The notes under the pieces: generated by a model
The model's input: only the letters and a program-made list of their open reading frames with translations
What the model was told of the DNA's origin: nothing
Databases searched by the model: none
Source: Metapseudomonas resinovorans DSM 21078
Lineage (GTDB): Bacteria; Pseudomonadota; Gammaproteobacteria; Pseudomonadales; Pseudomonadaceae
Reading direction: 5' to 3'
DNA: 64,000 bases
NCBI RefSeq assembly: GCF_000423545.1
Contig: NZ_KE384033.1
Span: 42,817 to 106,816 of the forward strand
In this document: positions 7,709 through 18,393 of the stretch, piece by piece
Numbering within the stretch: position 1 is the stretch's first letter
Layout: the number at the start of each line of letters is the position of its first letter
Position numbers and translations under genes: made by a program

Positions 7709-8521
7709 TCACGCCAGTTCCAGCCAGATCGGCGCATGGTCCGACGGCTTTTCCATGCCGCGCAGGTCGTAGTCGATGCCTGCGTCCTTGAGACGTGCCT
7801 GCAGCGGTTGGCTGGCGAGGATCACGTCGATGCGCAGGCCGCGCTTGGGGGTGTCTTCGAAGCCGCGGCTGCGGTAGTCGAACCAGCTGAAGCGGTCATT
7901 CACCTCGGGGTTGAGCTGGCGGAAGCTGTCCACCAGTCCCCAGCTCTTCAGGCGCGCCAGCCACTCGCGCTCTTCCGGCAGGAAGCTGCACTTGCCGGTC
8001 TTCAGCCAACGCTTGCGGTTTTCTTCGCCGATGCCGATGTCACAGTCTTCCGGCGAGATGTTGATGTCGCCCATCACCACCAGCGACTGGCTTGGCTGGA
8101 ACTGCTGCTCCAGCAAAACCTGCAGGTCGGCGTAGAAGCGCTCCTTGGCCGGGAACTTGACCGGGTGATCGCGGCTTTCGCCCTGGGGGAAGTAGCCGTT
8201 CATCACGGTCACCGGGTTGCCCTGGGCGTCGGCGAAGGTGCCATAGATGAAGCGACGCTGGGCGTCCTCGGTGTCGCCGGGGAAGCCCTTGGAAAGGGAC
8301 AGCGGTTCCTGGCGGGAGAGCAGGGCGACGCCGTAATGGCCCTTCTGCCCGTGGTAGTGCACGTGGTAGCCGAGCTGGCGGATTTCGGCTTCGGGGAACT
8401 GCTCGTCGGAGACCTTGGTTTCCTGCAGGCCGATCACGTCGGGCTGGTGCTTGGCGATCAGTGCTTCAAGCTGGTGAGGACGTGCCCGCAGGCCATTGAT
8501 ATTGAAAGAAACGATCTTCAT
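7709..8521 (-). CDS. xthA: exodeoxyribonuclease III
   Basis: AP endonuclease and 3'-5' exonuclease of base-excision repair, 270 residues, as in E. coli XthA. Active-site residues are in place: Asn7, Glu34 (in GLQETKV), the Asp-x-Asn pair in MGDINISP, and SDHAPIW with the catalytic His near the C-terminus. [12 protein letters not shown] also matches the family. It is transcribed alone and divergently from the GNAT gene, and its end faces the terminator at 7636-7660. Confidence 0.95.
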   Translation of the reverse strand: MKIVSFNINGLRARPHQLEALIAKHQPDVIGLQETKVSDEQFPEAEIRQLGYHVHYHGQKGHYGVALLSRQEPLSLSKGFPGDTEDAQRRFIYGTFADAQGNPVTVMNGYFPQGESRDHPVKFPAKERFYADLQVLLEQQFQPSQSLVVMGDINISPEDCDIGIGEENRKRWLKTGKCSFLPEEREWLARLKSWGLVDSFRQLNPEVNDRFSWFDYRSRGFEDTPKRGLRIDVILASQPLQARLKDAGIDYDLRGMEKPSDHAPIWLELA

Positions 8522-8654
8522 CGCGAAGGCATCCTGGCAAAAAGGCGATGCTAGCCGAAGGCAACGACCCCGGCCAGTCGCATGGCCGGGCTGGGGAACT
8601 GGTGCTAATTTCCCTCATGGCCCGATAGAACCCATAACAAATGAGGTGCCGTGA

Positions 8655-9308
8655 ATGCCCGGTTACATCCCTACTGCGCCGGTCGAAGTGCGCATGCTGG
8701 ACGGTGGCTATGCCCGCGAGGCTCGCTCCCTGCTGTTCCACGCCTATCGTCATGAACCCACATTCGCCTATCTGTTCGAGGCGGAGCGCCCGGGCTATGA
8801 GCAGCGGGTACGCGCCACGGTGCGGGAACTGGTCCAGCAGCATTTCCTGGAGGACCTGCCAGCCATTGGCCTGCTGATCGAAGAGCGCCTGGTGGGGGTC
8901 GCCCTGATCGCACCGCCGCAGCGCCGTATGGATATCACCGAAAGTTGGGGCTGGCGCCTGCGCATGCTGCTCACCACCGGCTTCCGCTGCACGCGCCGCT
9001 ACCTCGACTACCACGACGCTGTGCTCGCTTGCCTGCCGCCGGGGCCGTACCACGTGCTGCCGCTGTTGGGTATCCACCCTGAGTTCCAGGGGCGTCACCT
9101 GGGTGAACAGTTGCTTGAGGCCCTGCACAACTGGTGCGCCGAGGATGATGGCTCCCAGGGCGTTGTGCTGGACACCGGCAACGTTCGCTATCTGGAGTTC
9201 TACAAGCGCCAAGGCTACGAAGAGGTGGGGGAGGTGGCCCTTGGACCGGTGGTCGAGCATGTGTTCTTCCACCCCAATCCACGACCGCTGATGCGCGCCA
9301 ACGTCTGA
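8655..9308 (+). CDS. GNAT family N-acetyltransferase
   Basis: Acetyl-CoA-dependent transferase of 217 residues. The acetyl-CoA loop is in GIHPEFQGRHLGEQLLEAL near residue 140, and the C-terminal strand motif NVRYLEFYKRQGY is typical. The central region of about 40 residues before the loop (LRMLLTTGFRCTRRYLDYHD) is hydrophobic and basic. The acceptor is unknown. It lies directly upstream of tamA but is separated by a promoter-like sequence, so it is probably not part of that operon. Confidence 0.8.
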   Translation: MPGYIPTAPVEVRMLDGGYAREARSLLFHAYRHEPTFAYLFEAERPGYEQRVRATVRELVQQHFLEDLPAIGLLIEERLVGVALIAPPQRRMDITESWGWRLRMLLTTGFRCTRRYLDYHDAVLACLPPGPYHVLPLLGIHPEFQGRHLGEQLLEALHNWCAEDDGSQGVVLDTGNVRYLEFYKRQGYEEVGEVALGPVVEHVFFHPNPRPLMRANV

Positions 9309-9340
9309 CAGAACTTGGGCACGGAAAGGCCGGAATGCCG

Positions 9341-9349
9341 TGCTAGCAT
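9341..9349 (+). promoter_or_regulatory. extended -10 promoter element before tamA
   Basis: TGCTAGCAT matches an extended -10 (TG-n-TAGCAT). It ends only 7 bases before the ATG at 9357, so transcription would begin at or next to that start codon. The same nonamer occurs before the symporter gene (14776-14784). Confidence 0.45.
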
Positions 9350-9356
9350 GCCGCGC

Positions 9357-11087
9357 ATGAATTACCGCCAAGGATTGCGCGGGCCGCTGCTGCTAGGCCT
9401 GCTTTGCACAAGTAGTCTGGCGCTGGCCAAGGCCACGCTGGACGTGAAGGTCGAACCTGCCAATGCGGCGCTGAAGGCCAATATCGAGGCCTACATCGGC
9501 GCCCTTGGCGATCGCAATGAAGAAGCCTTGCGACGTTTCCGGCGTTCCGCGGAGGAGCAGGCGCACCAGGCCGCCCAGGCACTTGGCTATTACCAGTCCG
9601 AGATCGACAGCCGTGTCGACGGTGGCAAGGACCCTTCTCTGCATGTGCTGGTGGTGCCCGGCGAGCCGGTACGCCTGCGCAACGTCGTGGTGAGGATTGA
9701 TGGCGAGGCCAGCGCCCTCGTGGTCTTTCGCGTCCCCGAAAGCAAGGCGCTGAAGCAGGGCGCCCAGCTCAATCACGGCGCCTATGAGGATGCCAAGAAG
9801 CTGATCCAGAACCAGGCCCTGCGCTACGGCTTCTTCGACGGACGCTTCACCCGGCAGCGGCTGGACGTCGACCCGCGCGCTGGCGTCGCCGATATCGAGC
9901 TGGTCTATGAAAGCGGCCCACGCTACAGCCTGGGCGCGGTCAGTTTCGACGGTGACACGCCTTTCGACCCGGACCTGCTGGCGCGACTGGTGCCGTTTGC
10001 GGCCAACACGCCCTACGACTCCGACCAGGTCGCCAAGCTCAGCCAGAACCTCCAGGCCAGCGGCTATTTCGATGAAGTGCGGGTGGATGCCAGCCCGGTG
10101 AAGGGCGCCGGCCGGCTGATACCGGTCAAGGTCAGGCTGGCAGCGGTGAAGCCGCGCACCGTGGGGCTGGGGGTCGGCATTTCCACCGACGTGGGACCTC
10201 GCGCCCGAGCCAACTGGACTCGCCACTGGATCAACCCCCAGGGCCATCGTCTGGGTGCGGAGACCGAAGTTTCCCCGGTACGACAGAACGTCGGCACCTG
10301 GTACGAGATTCCCCTGGACCCGCCCCTCACCGACACCCTGCGTTTTTCCACCGGTCTGCAGCGCGAGGACCTGGTGGATGTGGAAAGCCGCCGCTTCACC
10401 CTCGGTGGCCAGTGGCAGTCGAAGCTGCCCAATGACTGGCAGCGGGTGGTGTCCCTGCGCTGGGAGCAGGAGACGTTCGACTTCGGTGATGGCAGCGACG
10501 ATGGTCGCAGCAGCTTCCTGATTCCCGGCATCAGTTACGGCGTGACCCGCAGCGACAACAAACTCGATCCCAATCGCGGCTATTCGCTGCAGTTCGATGT
10601 GCGTGGCGCCAAGGAGGGCATCCTCTCCGACACCGATTTCACCTACGCCAGCGCCATGGCCAAGGGACTCTACACCCTGCCTGGCGGCCATCGCGTGCTG
10701 GGCCGTGTGCAGGCCGGTGGGATTGCCACGACCGACTTCGATGCCATTCCGCCGTCCCTGCGCTTCTTCGCCGGTGGTGACCAGAGCGTGAGGGGTTACG
10801 ACTACCAGACCCTCTCGCCGGAAGACAACAATGGCAAGAAGGTGGGCGGTCGCTACCTGCTGGTGGGGAGTGCCGAATACCAATTCCCCCTCACAGAAAA
10901 ATGGCGCCTGGCAGCTTTCGTCGACCGCGGCAACGCCATGGACTCTCTCAACGCGGCCATGAAGACGGGCGCCGGCCTGGGCGTGCGCTGGGTCTCGCCG
11001 GTGGGGCCGATTCGCCTGGACGTGGCGAAGGCGCTGGATGACCCGGGCGGCTATCGACTCCACTTCTCCATGGGGCCGGAACTGTGA
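9357..11087 (+). CDS. tamA: TamA, outer-membrane Omp85 component of the translocation and assembly module
   Basis: Outer-membrane barrel protein of 576 residues that works with TamB in the envelope (autotransporter assembly and phospholipid transport are reported roles). A signal peptide of about 22 residues ends at ALA. Three POTRA domains cover about residues 22-255, and a C-terminal 16-strand barrel follows with the conserved VRGY motif (QSVRGYDYQ) near residue 480. The ATG at 9357 opens directly on the signal peptide; the ATG at 9348 adds three residues and is equally possible, and neither has a Shine-Dalgarno. The stop overlaps the tamB start (GTGA). Confidence 0.9.
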   Translation: MNYRQGLRGPLLLGLLCTSSLALAKATLDVKVEPANAALKANIEAYIGALGDRNEEALRRFRRSAEEQAHQAAQALGYYQSEIDSRVDGGKDPSLHVLVVPGEPVRLRNVVVRIDGEASALVVFRVPESKALKQGAQLNHGAYEDAKKLIQNQALRYGFFDGRFTRQRLDVDPRAGVADIELVYESGPRYSLGAVSFDGDTPFDPDLLARLVPFAANTPYDSDQVAKLSQNLQASGYFDEVRVDASPVKGAGRLIPVKVRLAAVKPRTVGLGVGISTDVGPRARANWTRHWINPQGHRLGAETEVSPVRQNVGTWYEIPLDPPLTDTLRFSTGLQREDLVDVESRRFTLGGQWQSKLPNDWQRVVSLRWEQETFDFGDGSDDGRSSFLIPGISYGVTRSDNKLDPNRGYSLQFDVRGAKEGILSDTDFTYASAMAKGLYTLPGGHRVLGRVQAGGIATTDFDAIPPSLRFFAGGDQSVRGYDYQTLSPEDNNGKKVGGRYLLVGSAEYQFPLTEKWRLAAFVDRGNAMDSLNAAMKTGAGLGVRWVSPVGPIRLDVAKALDDPGGYRLHFSMGPEL

Positions 11088-14000
11088 GGCGCGCGCTGAA
11101 ATTTGGCCTCGCAGGGCTGGCCGCCATCCTGGCAGGCATCGTGGCGATTCCGGCCGTGCTGCTGTTCACGGAGGTCGGCGGGCGCTGGTTGCTGGGCCAT
11201 GTACCCGGGCTCGAAGTGGACGGCTTCAGCGGCACGCTCGGTAGCCGGTGGAGCGCGACGCGCCTGTCCTGGCAGCAGGATGGCACCGTCCTGAAGCTGG
11301 ATGCGCCACGGCTGGATTGGTCGCTCGCCTGCCTGATGCGTCGCACCCTCTGCATCAACGAACTGGCCAGCGACAGCATCCAGCTCGATCTGCCGCCGTC
11401 GCAATCCGACGAAGCGACTGGCCCGATCAGCCTGCCGGAGTTGCGCCTGCCGCTGGCGCTGGAGGTCGGGCAGGTGCGCGTCGGTCGCTTCGTCCTCGAT
11501 GGCGGCGATCAGTTCCAGCAACTGGACCTGGTGGCGCGCTGGCAGGCTGATGGTCTTCAGTTGGAGCGCCTCAGCGTGCGTCGCGATGATCTCGCGCTGG
11601 AACTGCAAGGTTCCCTGCGCCCCGAAGGCGATTGGCCCATGACGGTGCAGGGCAGCCTGCAGTTGCCCGCGCCGGGCGAGGGGCCCTGGAGGCTGGCGCT
11701 GAAGGCGAAGGGCGATCTGCAGGGCGTGCTCACGCTCCAGGCTGACAGCAGCGGTTACCTCAGCGGCCGCCTGGACGGCGAACTCCGCCCGCTGGCAGAC
11801 AACCTGCCGGCCAGTGCTACGTTGCGGGCCGATGGCTTCAAGGCCAGCGCCGGCTTGCCGGATACCCTGGCCCTCAATCAGGTGGAGCTGACTGCAAAAG
11901 GCGATCTCAAGGACGGCTACGTCGTACAGGGGAAGGCCAGCCTGCCGGGTGAAGGCGGCGCAGTGGCACTCGGCCTGGATGGCCGGGTCGATGCCCAGGG
12001 TGCGGATATCCGGCAGCTTCTGCTCACGGGCGAACCGCAACAGACCCTGGCATTGCAGGGGCGGGTCGACTGGCAGCGGGAACTCGCCATCGACAGCCGC
12101 CTGCAATGGCGCGACTTCCCCTGGCAACGCCTGTTCCCCCAGGAACAGCCGCCGCCCGTGGAGTTGCACCAGTTGGACGCCGAGGTGCGTTACGCCGGCA
12201 GTCGCTATGACGGCAAGTTCGACGCCCGCCTCAAGGGGCCGGCCGGTGACTTCAGCGTCGGCAGCCCGATGACGGGTGACCTGGCCAGCGTCACCCTGGC
12301 CGATCTGCAACTCAAGGCCGGGCAGGGCCGTGCCCAGGGTCGGGTGAAAATCGATTTCGCCAGTGGCGTCGGCTGGGACAGCCAGTTGGCCTTGAGCGAG
12401 CTCGACCCTTCCTACTGGCTGGCCGAACTGCCGGGCAAGCTGGCCGGCAATCTGCAATCCAGGGGCGCCTGGCGTGACCAACGCCTGGACCTGAATGCCG
12501 ATCTCGACCTCAAGGGCCAGCTGCGGGGCCAGCCTGCACTGCTCCAGGCCAAGGCTGTAGGTGCGGGCGAACGATGGCAGCTCCATGCGCTGCAGGTGCG
12601 CCTGGGCGACAACAGGATCGAAGGCCGGGGCCAGTTGGACCAGACGCTCAGCGGCCGCCTCGACCTGGCCCTGAATCGCCTTGGCCAGCTTTGGCCAAAA
12701 CTCTTCGGCAAGGTCCAGGGGCGCCTGGATCTGGCCGGCACGCTGCAGGCACCGCAAGGCAAGCTGGTGCTGACCGGCGAACGCGTGGGGCAGGGCGACA
12801 ACCGCCTCGACAGTTTCAAGCTGGATGCCCAGTTGGACGCTGCCCAGCGTGGTCGAGTGCAACTGCAAGCGGACGGGTTGGCCTCTGGTGACAACGAGTT
12901 AGGGACCCTGACAGCCGAAGGCTCAGGTGATCGTGTTCGTCAGCAACTGGAACTCAACCTCAAGGGGCCCTTGCTCGACCTGTTGCTGGCCCTGGACGGC
13001 AAGCTGGAGGGCGGCAACTGGCGCGGGCGGCTGGCGCGGGGCGAGGTCCAGGCCAGTGGACAGGACTGGCGCCTGGAAGCACCGGCGCGGCTGGAACGGC
13101 TGGCCGACGGCAAGCTGAACTTCGGTGCGCATTGTTGGCGCTCCGGGCCGGCGAGCCTGTGCGGCGGCGAGCAGCGCCTGATGCCCGAGCCGAAGCTGGA
13201 CTACCGCCTGCGCGACTTCCCCCTGGCCAGCCTGGCGCGCTGGCTGCCTGAAGACTTCGCCTGGCAGGGCGAGCTGAATGCTGATCTCAAGCTCGACTTG
13301 CCGGCCAGCGGACCCAACGGTCGCATCACCCTGGACGCCGGCAGCGGGGTGCTGCGATTGAAGGAGGAGGATCGCTGGGTCGACTTCCCCTACCGGCGCC
13401 TGCTGTTGGACAGCACCCTGCGCCCGCAACGCATCGACAGCCAACTGAGCTTTCAGGGCCAGGGCCTTGGTGAGTTACAACTGGACGCACTGATCGATCC
13501 GCGCCCGGCGAACAAACCATTGTCCGGTCAGTTCCGTCTGGATGGGCTGGACCTCGCCGTGCTGCGCCCGTTCGTGCCCAAGGTGGAAACGCTGGAAGGC
13601 CGCTTGCAAGGGGCCGGCAGCCTGAGCGGCACCCTGCAGGCGCCCTATGTACTGGGCAACTTGCGGCTGGCCGATGGCCGCATCGGCGGTGGCGACCTGC
13701 CCATGAGCTTCGAGTCCCTCGGCCTCGATGCGCGTATCGCTGGCGAAAGCCTCGAGCTGAGCGGGCAGTGGCGCAGCGGCGAACAGGGGCAGGGCAGCCT
13801 GTCGGGCAACCTGGCCTGGGCACGTGGCCTGGACCTCGACCTGGCGCTACGTGGTTCGCGCCTGCCGCTGGTGGTGGAACCGTACGCGAACCTGGAAGTG
13901 GAACCCGACCTTCGCATCGGGCTCGCCAGCGGCCGTCTGGCGCTGACCGGCAAGGTGCTGGTGCCGCGCGGCAAGATCAAGGTGCGCGAGCTACCGCCCC

Positions 14001-14731
14001 AGGCAGTCAAGGTCTCACCGGATGCGCGCCTGGTGGGCGAGCAAGACGCCGAGCAGCAGCCGCTGGAAATGGCCATGAACGTGGACGTGGAAGTCGGCCA
14101 GGATCGCCTGCAGTTCTCTGGCTTCGGCCTGACCGCGGACCTCCAGGGCCACCTCAAGGTCGGCGACAACCTCACGGGGAACGGGGAGCTGGTATTGAAG
14201 AACGGTCGTTATCGTGCCTACGGCCAACGCCTTGACCTGCGCCGTGCGCGCCTGCTGTTCGCCGGTCCGCTGGACCAGCCCTATCTGGACATTGAAGCCG
14301 TCCGCACGGTGGGTGACGTCACCGCTGGCCTGCGCCTGAATGGCCGTGCCGATGAGCCCAGCACCGAAGTCTTCTCCAATCCAGCCATGAGCCAGGAACA
14401 GGCGCTGTCCTACCTGATTCTTGGCCGGCCATTGAACACCAGCGAGGGCGACGGTAATGCAGTGGGCCGAGCCGCTCTGGCCATGGGCCTGTCCGGCAGT
14501 GCGCCGCTGACCAGCGAATTGGCCCAGCGCCTCGGCCTCAAGGATCTGCAGCTCGATGACGACGGCGCCCTGGGGCAGATCACCGACCGCCTGAGCATTC
14601 GCTACGGCCTCGGCGTGGTGGATTCCACCAGTGTCGTGGCGCTGCGCTACGAGCTGACCAAGCGGCTCTACCTGGAAGCCGCCAGTGGTCTGGCCAGCTC
14701 GCTTGACCTGTTTTACAAGAAGGATTTCTGA
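11084..14731 (+). CDS. tamB: TamB, inner-membrane-anchored translocation and assembly module protein
   Basis: Very long protein of 1215 residues of the AsmA-like/TamB family. One transmembrane anchor lies at about residues 6-28, followed by a long repetitive beta-rich region that spans the periplasm as a lipid groove. The DUF490/TamB C-terminal domain lies in about the last 350 residues and ends in phenylalanine, as expected for contact with the TamA barrel. The GTG start overlaps the tamA stop by four bases (GTGA), which indicates translational coupling. The length is close to other pseudomonad TamB proteins. Confidence 0.92.
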   Translation: MRRALKFGLAGLAAILAGIVAIPAVLLFTEVGGRWLLGHVPGLEVDGFSGTLGSRWSATRLSWQQDGTVLKLDAPRLDWSLACLMRRTLCINELASDSIQLDLPPSQSDEATGPISLPELRLPLALEVGQVRVGRFVLDGGDQFQQLDLVARWQADGLQLERLSVRRDDLALELQGSLRPEGDWPMTVQGSLQLPAPGEGPWRLALKAKGDLQGVLTLQADSSGYLSGRLDGELRPLADNLPASATLRADGFKASAGLPDTLALNQVELTAKGDLKDGYVVQGKASLPGEGGAVALGLDGRVDAQGADIRQLLLTGEPQQTLALQGRVDWQRELAIDSRLQWRDFPWQRLFPQEQPPPVELHQLDAEVRYAGSRYDGKFDARLKGPAGDFSVGSPMTGDLASVTLADLQLKAGQGRAQGRVKIDFASGVGWDSQLALSELDPSYWLAELPGKLAGNLQSRGAWRDQRLDLNADLDLKGQLRGQPALLQAKAVGAGERWQLHALQVRLGDNRIEGRGQLDQTLSGRLDLALNRLGQLWPKLFGKVQGRLDLAGTLQAPQGKLVLTGERVGQGDNRLDSFKLDAQLDAAQRGRVQLQADGLASGDNELGTLTAEGSGDRVRQQLELNLKGPLLDLLLALDGKLEGGNWRGRLARGEVQASGQDWRLEAPARLERLADGKLNFGAHCWRSGPASLCGGEQRLMPEPKLDYRLRDFPLASLARWLPEDFAWQGELNADLKLDLPASGPNGRITLDAGSGVLRLKEEDRWVDFPYRRLLLDSTLRPQRIDSQLSFQGQGLGELQLDALIDPRPANKPLSGQFRLDGLDLAVLRPFVPKVETLEGRLQGAGSLSGTLQAPYVLGNLRLADGRIGGGDLPMSFESLGLDARIAGESLELSGQWRSGEQGQGSLSGNLAWARGLDLDLALRGSRLPLVVEPYANLEVEPDLRIGLASGRLALTGKVLVPRGKIKVRELPPQAVKVSPDARLVGEQDAEQQPLEMAMNVDVEVGQDRLQFSGFGLTADLQGHLKVGDNLTGNGELVLKNGRYRAYGQRLDLRRARLLFAGPLDQPYLDIEAVRTVGDVTAGLRLNGRADEPSTEVFSNPAMSQEQALSYLILGRPLNTSEGDGNAVGRAALAMGLSGSAPLTSELAQRLGLKDLQLDDDGALGQITDRLSIRYGLGVVDSTSVVALRYELTKRLYLEAASGLASSLDLFYKKDF

Positions 14732-14775
14732 GGTAGGAGATAGCCTTTCTGGCTGGCGGAAATCGCCTGGGATCG

Positions 14776-14784
14776 TGCTAGCAT
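14776..14784 (+). promoter_or_regulatory. extended -10 promoter element upstream of the symporter gene
   Basis: TGCTAGCAT, identical to the element before tamA, lies 179 bases before the symporter ATG. A start near 14791 would give a leader of about 170 bases. No strong -35 was recognised. Confidence 0.4.
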
Positions 14785-14940
14785 CCGCGCCGCGGTCTGC
14801 CTCAGGCCTTTCCAGTGCCCGTCCTGCAGTCCTTATGTCCTGGTTGGCGACGTCACCCGTTGCCACTGCGTCATGGAATGATCCCGATGCCTACCGGTAA
14901 CGGGATTCCGAACCTGGAGCCGGCTACAGCCGCTCCTTCG

Positions 14941-14956
14941 AACAAGAAGAAAGGAG
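14941..14956 (+). promoter_or_regulatory. CA motif (candidate Hfq/Crc site) over the symporter ribosome binding site
   Basis: AACAAGAAGAAAGGAG contains AACAAGAA and AAGAAGAA (AAnAAnAA) and ends in the AAGGAG Shine-Dalgarno. It would place symporter translation under Hfq/Crc control. Confidence 0.5.
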
Positions 14957-14962
14957 CCCTCT

Positions 14963-16327
<1,365 letters not shown>

Positions 16328-16408
16328 CTTCTGGGTCAGGACTTTTGCCGCGCGCCGTGCTTAACTTGGCGTCTTCGTACAACCACACCTGAAACAAGGA
16401 TCCATGCA

Positions 16409-16906
16409 ATGGCTCAAGTAACCCTCAAGGGCAATCCGATCACCGTCGACGGCCAGCTGCCGCAACAAGGCCAGCAAGCCCCGGCCTTCAGCCTGGTCGG
16501 CGGCGACCTGTCCGACGTGACCCTGGCCAGCCTGAGCGGCAAGCGCAAGGTGCTGAACATCTTCCCGAGCGTCGACACCCCGACCTGCGCCACCTCCGTG
16601 CGCAAGTTCAACGTCGAGGCCAGCAAGCTGGCCAACACCGTGGTGCTGTGCATCTCGGCTGACCTGCCGTTCGCCCAGAAGCGTTTCTGCGGTGCCGAAG
16701 GCCTGGACAACGTGATCAACCTGTCCACCATGCGCGGCGCCAACTTCCTCAAGGACTACGGCGTGGCCATCGCCAACGGCCCGCTGGCCGGCATCGCCGC
16801 CCGTGCTGTCGTGGTACTGGATGAGAACGACAAGGTGCTGCACAGCGAGCTGGTCGGCGAGATCGCCGATGAGCCGAACTACGCGGCTGCTATCGCTGCC
16901 CTGTAA
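16409..16906 (+). CDS. tpx: thiol peroxidase (atypical 2-Cys peroxiredoxin)
   Basis: Periplasm-facing or cytoplasmic peroxidase of 165 residues that reduces alkyl and lipid hydroperoxides using thioredoxin. The peroxidatic Cys60 lies in [13 protein letters not shown] and the resolving Cys94 in LPFAQKRFC, the exact spacing of Tpx. It is a single gene with its own promoter region (81 bases after the symporter gene) and a strong terminator 20 bases after the stop. Confidence 0.96.
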   Translation: MAQVTLKGNPITVDGQLPQQGQQAPAFSLVGGDLSDVTLASLSGKRKVLNIFPSVDTPTCATSVRKFNVEASKLANTVVLCISADLPFAQKRFCGAEGLDNVINLSTMRGANFLKDYGVAIANGPLAGIAARAVVVLDENDKVLHSELVGEIADEPNYAAAIAAL

Positions 16907-16925
16907 GGGACGGTGATAGGAGGAA

Positions 16926-16950
16926 GGGAGGCCAATGGCCTCCCTTTTTT
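16926..16950 (+). terminator. Rho-independent terminator of tpx
   Basis: GGGAGGCC, loop AAT, GGCCTCCC, then six T residues: a perfect 8-bp stem with U-tract. Confidence 0.92.
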
Positions 16951-17064
16951 GTGCCCGGGCACCGAGTTTCTGCAGGTTGCGGCCAAGCGGAGCGCGGCCC
17001 AACGTTCGGTGCCGTGCCGGCGCGACGTGACGATGGGTTTCGTGCCTCTACCCATCCTACGGGC

Positions 17065-18393
17065 TTACAAGGTGAGCTTCAGCCGGTTGACCAACGCCCC
17101 CGGCAGCAGCGCCGACCAGGTCTGGCGCTCCCCGTAGGTGCTGCTGGACAGCCGTAGCTGGCGCTCCAGGGTCAGGTCTTCCAGTTGCTCGCCGAGCAGG
17201 CTGAACAGGCTGTCGTCGAAGCGCATGGTGTCCACCGGGGCCTGGATCTGGCCGTCTTCCACCCAGAAGGTGGCGAAGCGGGTCATACCGGTCATGCGTG
17301 CGGCGGGCAGGTCCGACCAGTTCAGGTACCAGAGATTGCCGATGTAAAGGCCTGTGCCCAGGCGTTCCAGCACGCGGTCCTGCGGCAGGTTGCCGGCGCC
17401 CATCACCAGCGACTGGGTGGCTTCGTTGGCGTCGGCGCAGTTCGCTTCCAGGCCGTATTCGCGGGCGCTGCGGGGGTAGACCAGTTGCCCGGGCATCTTC
17501 CCGTTGCGGATCAGGGCCACGTCGCTGCGTGGCGCACCTTCCGGGCCGAAAGCCGGGGCGAGGGCGCCGGCTACCTGCTCGTCCAGGTTCAGCAGCGGGC
17601 TGAAGCGGGCGCTGCCATCCTGCAGGCGTTGCAGAGGGCTTTCCTTGTTGGCCAGGGCGCGAGCGGAGAAGCCGGTCCAGGACAGCATGCCCAGGACTTC
17701 GTCGAGTGCTGCCGGGGCCAGGTAGGCGCGGTAGTCGCCGGGTTGCAGGTGGCGAACCGGCTTGCCCAGGTGCTCCAGTTGCTGGCGTGCATGGGCGAAG
17801 CGGCTGGCGAATTCGGCGCCCTCCCAGTGCGAGCCGGCGTAGTCGGCTTTCACCGCCTGGTGGTTGGCGTGGAACAGGCTCCAGTCGAAATTGAAACAGT
17901 GCGCAGCGTGCCAGCCGAAGGCGCCAAAGCTGTTGGCGAAGCCCCGGTACAGCGGGCCGGAGGCGTAGATGCCCACCAGGTCGAGGCCGTTGGCGACGGC
18001 GTCGATCTCGGCCAGCACGCTGGCGCAGTCGGGGAGGGCGGTTTCGTCTGTTGCACGCCGATGCCAGGCGGCGCGTTCCAGTTGCAGGTAAGGGTCCGGT
18101 GGCAACTGTCCGATGACCAGTCGCAGTTGCACCAGCCCCTCGGCCAGGTGCCGGCGGTCGCTTTCCAGGTCACCGCTGAGGGTGACGGCGATCTCCGCGC
18201 TGCGGTCGTCACGGATCAGCCGCACGCGCCCGATGGCCTGGGTCACGTGGCCGGCCTGGCGTACCTGGGCCTTGTTGAAACGAATGAACTCGGACTCCTC
18301 GGCGCTGTACCAGAGGCTGAAGTCCTCGCCTGCCTGCAGGCTGGCGCCCAGGCTTTCGGCCAGGGCGGTAAAGCGGGATTCTGCGTCGGCCAT
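17065..18393 (-). CDS. TldE/PmbA-like subunit of a metalloprotease pair
   Basis: Protein of 442 residues of the TldD/PmbA (modulator of DNA gyrase) superfamily. It lacks the zinc-binding HExxxH motif found in the gene upstream, which is the pattern of TldE, the non-catalytic partner. The ATG at 18393 overlaps the TGA of the upstream TldD-like gene by one base (TGATG), so the pair is translationally coupled. TldD/E heterodimers degrade unfolded peptides and mature some ribosomal peptides such as microcin B17 and CcdA. This pair is probably additional to the canonical tldD and pmbA genes, which are not in this window. Confidence 0.82.
   Translation of the reverse strand: MADAESRFTALAESLGASLQAGEDFSLWYSAEESEFIRFNKAQVRQAGHVTQAIGRVRLIRDDRSAEIAVTLSGDLESDRRHLAEGLVQLRLVIGQLPPDPYLQLERAAWHRRATDETALPDCASVLAEIDAVANGLDLVGIYASGPLYRGFANSFGAFGWHAAHCFNFDWSLFHANHQAVKADYAGSHWEGAEFASRFAHARQQLEHLGKPVRHLQPGDYRAYLAPAALDEVLGMLSWTGFSARALANKESPLQRLQDGSARFSPLLNLDEQVAGALAPAFGPEGAPRSDVALIRNGKMPGQLVYPRSAREYGLEANCADANEATQSLVMGAGNLPQDRVLERLGTGLYIGNLWYLNWSDLPAARMTGMTRFATFWVEDGQIQAPVDTMRFDDSLFSLLGEQLEDLTLERQLRLSSSTYGERQTWSALLPGALVNRLKLTL

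Noticed and set aside
11051..12868. 605-codon open frame on the minus strand opposite tamB
   Set aside because: It is a shadow of the repetitive tamB sequence with no start signal and no domain.
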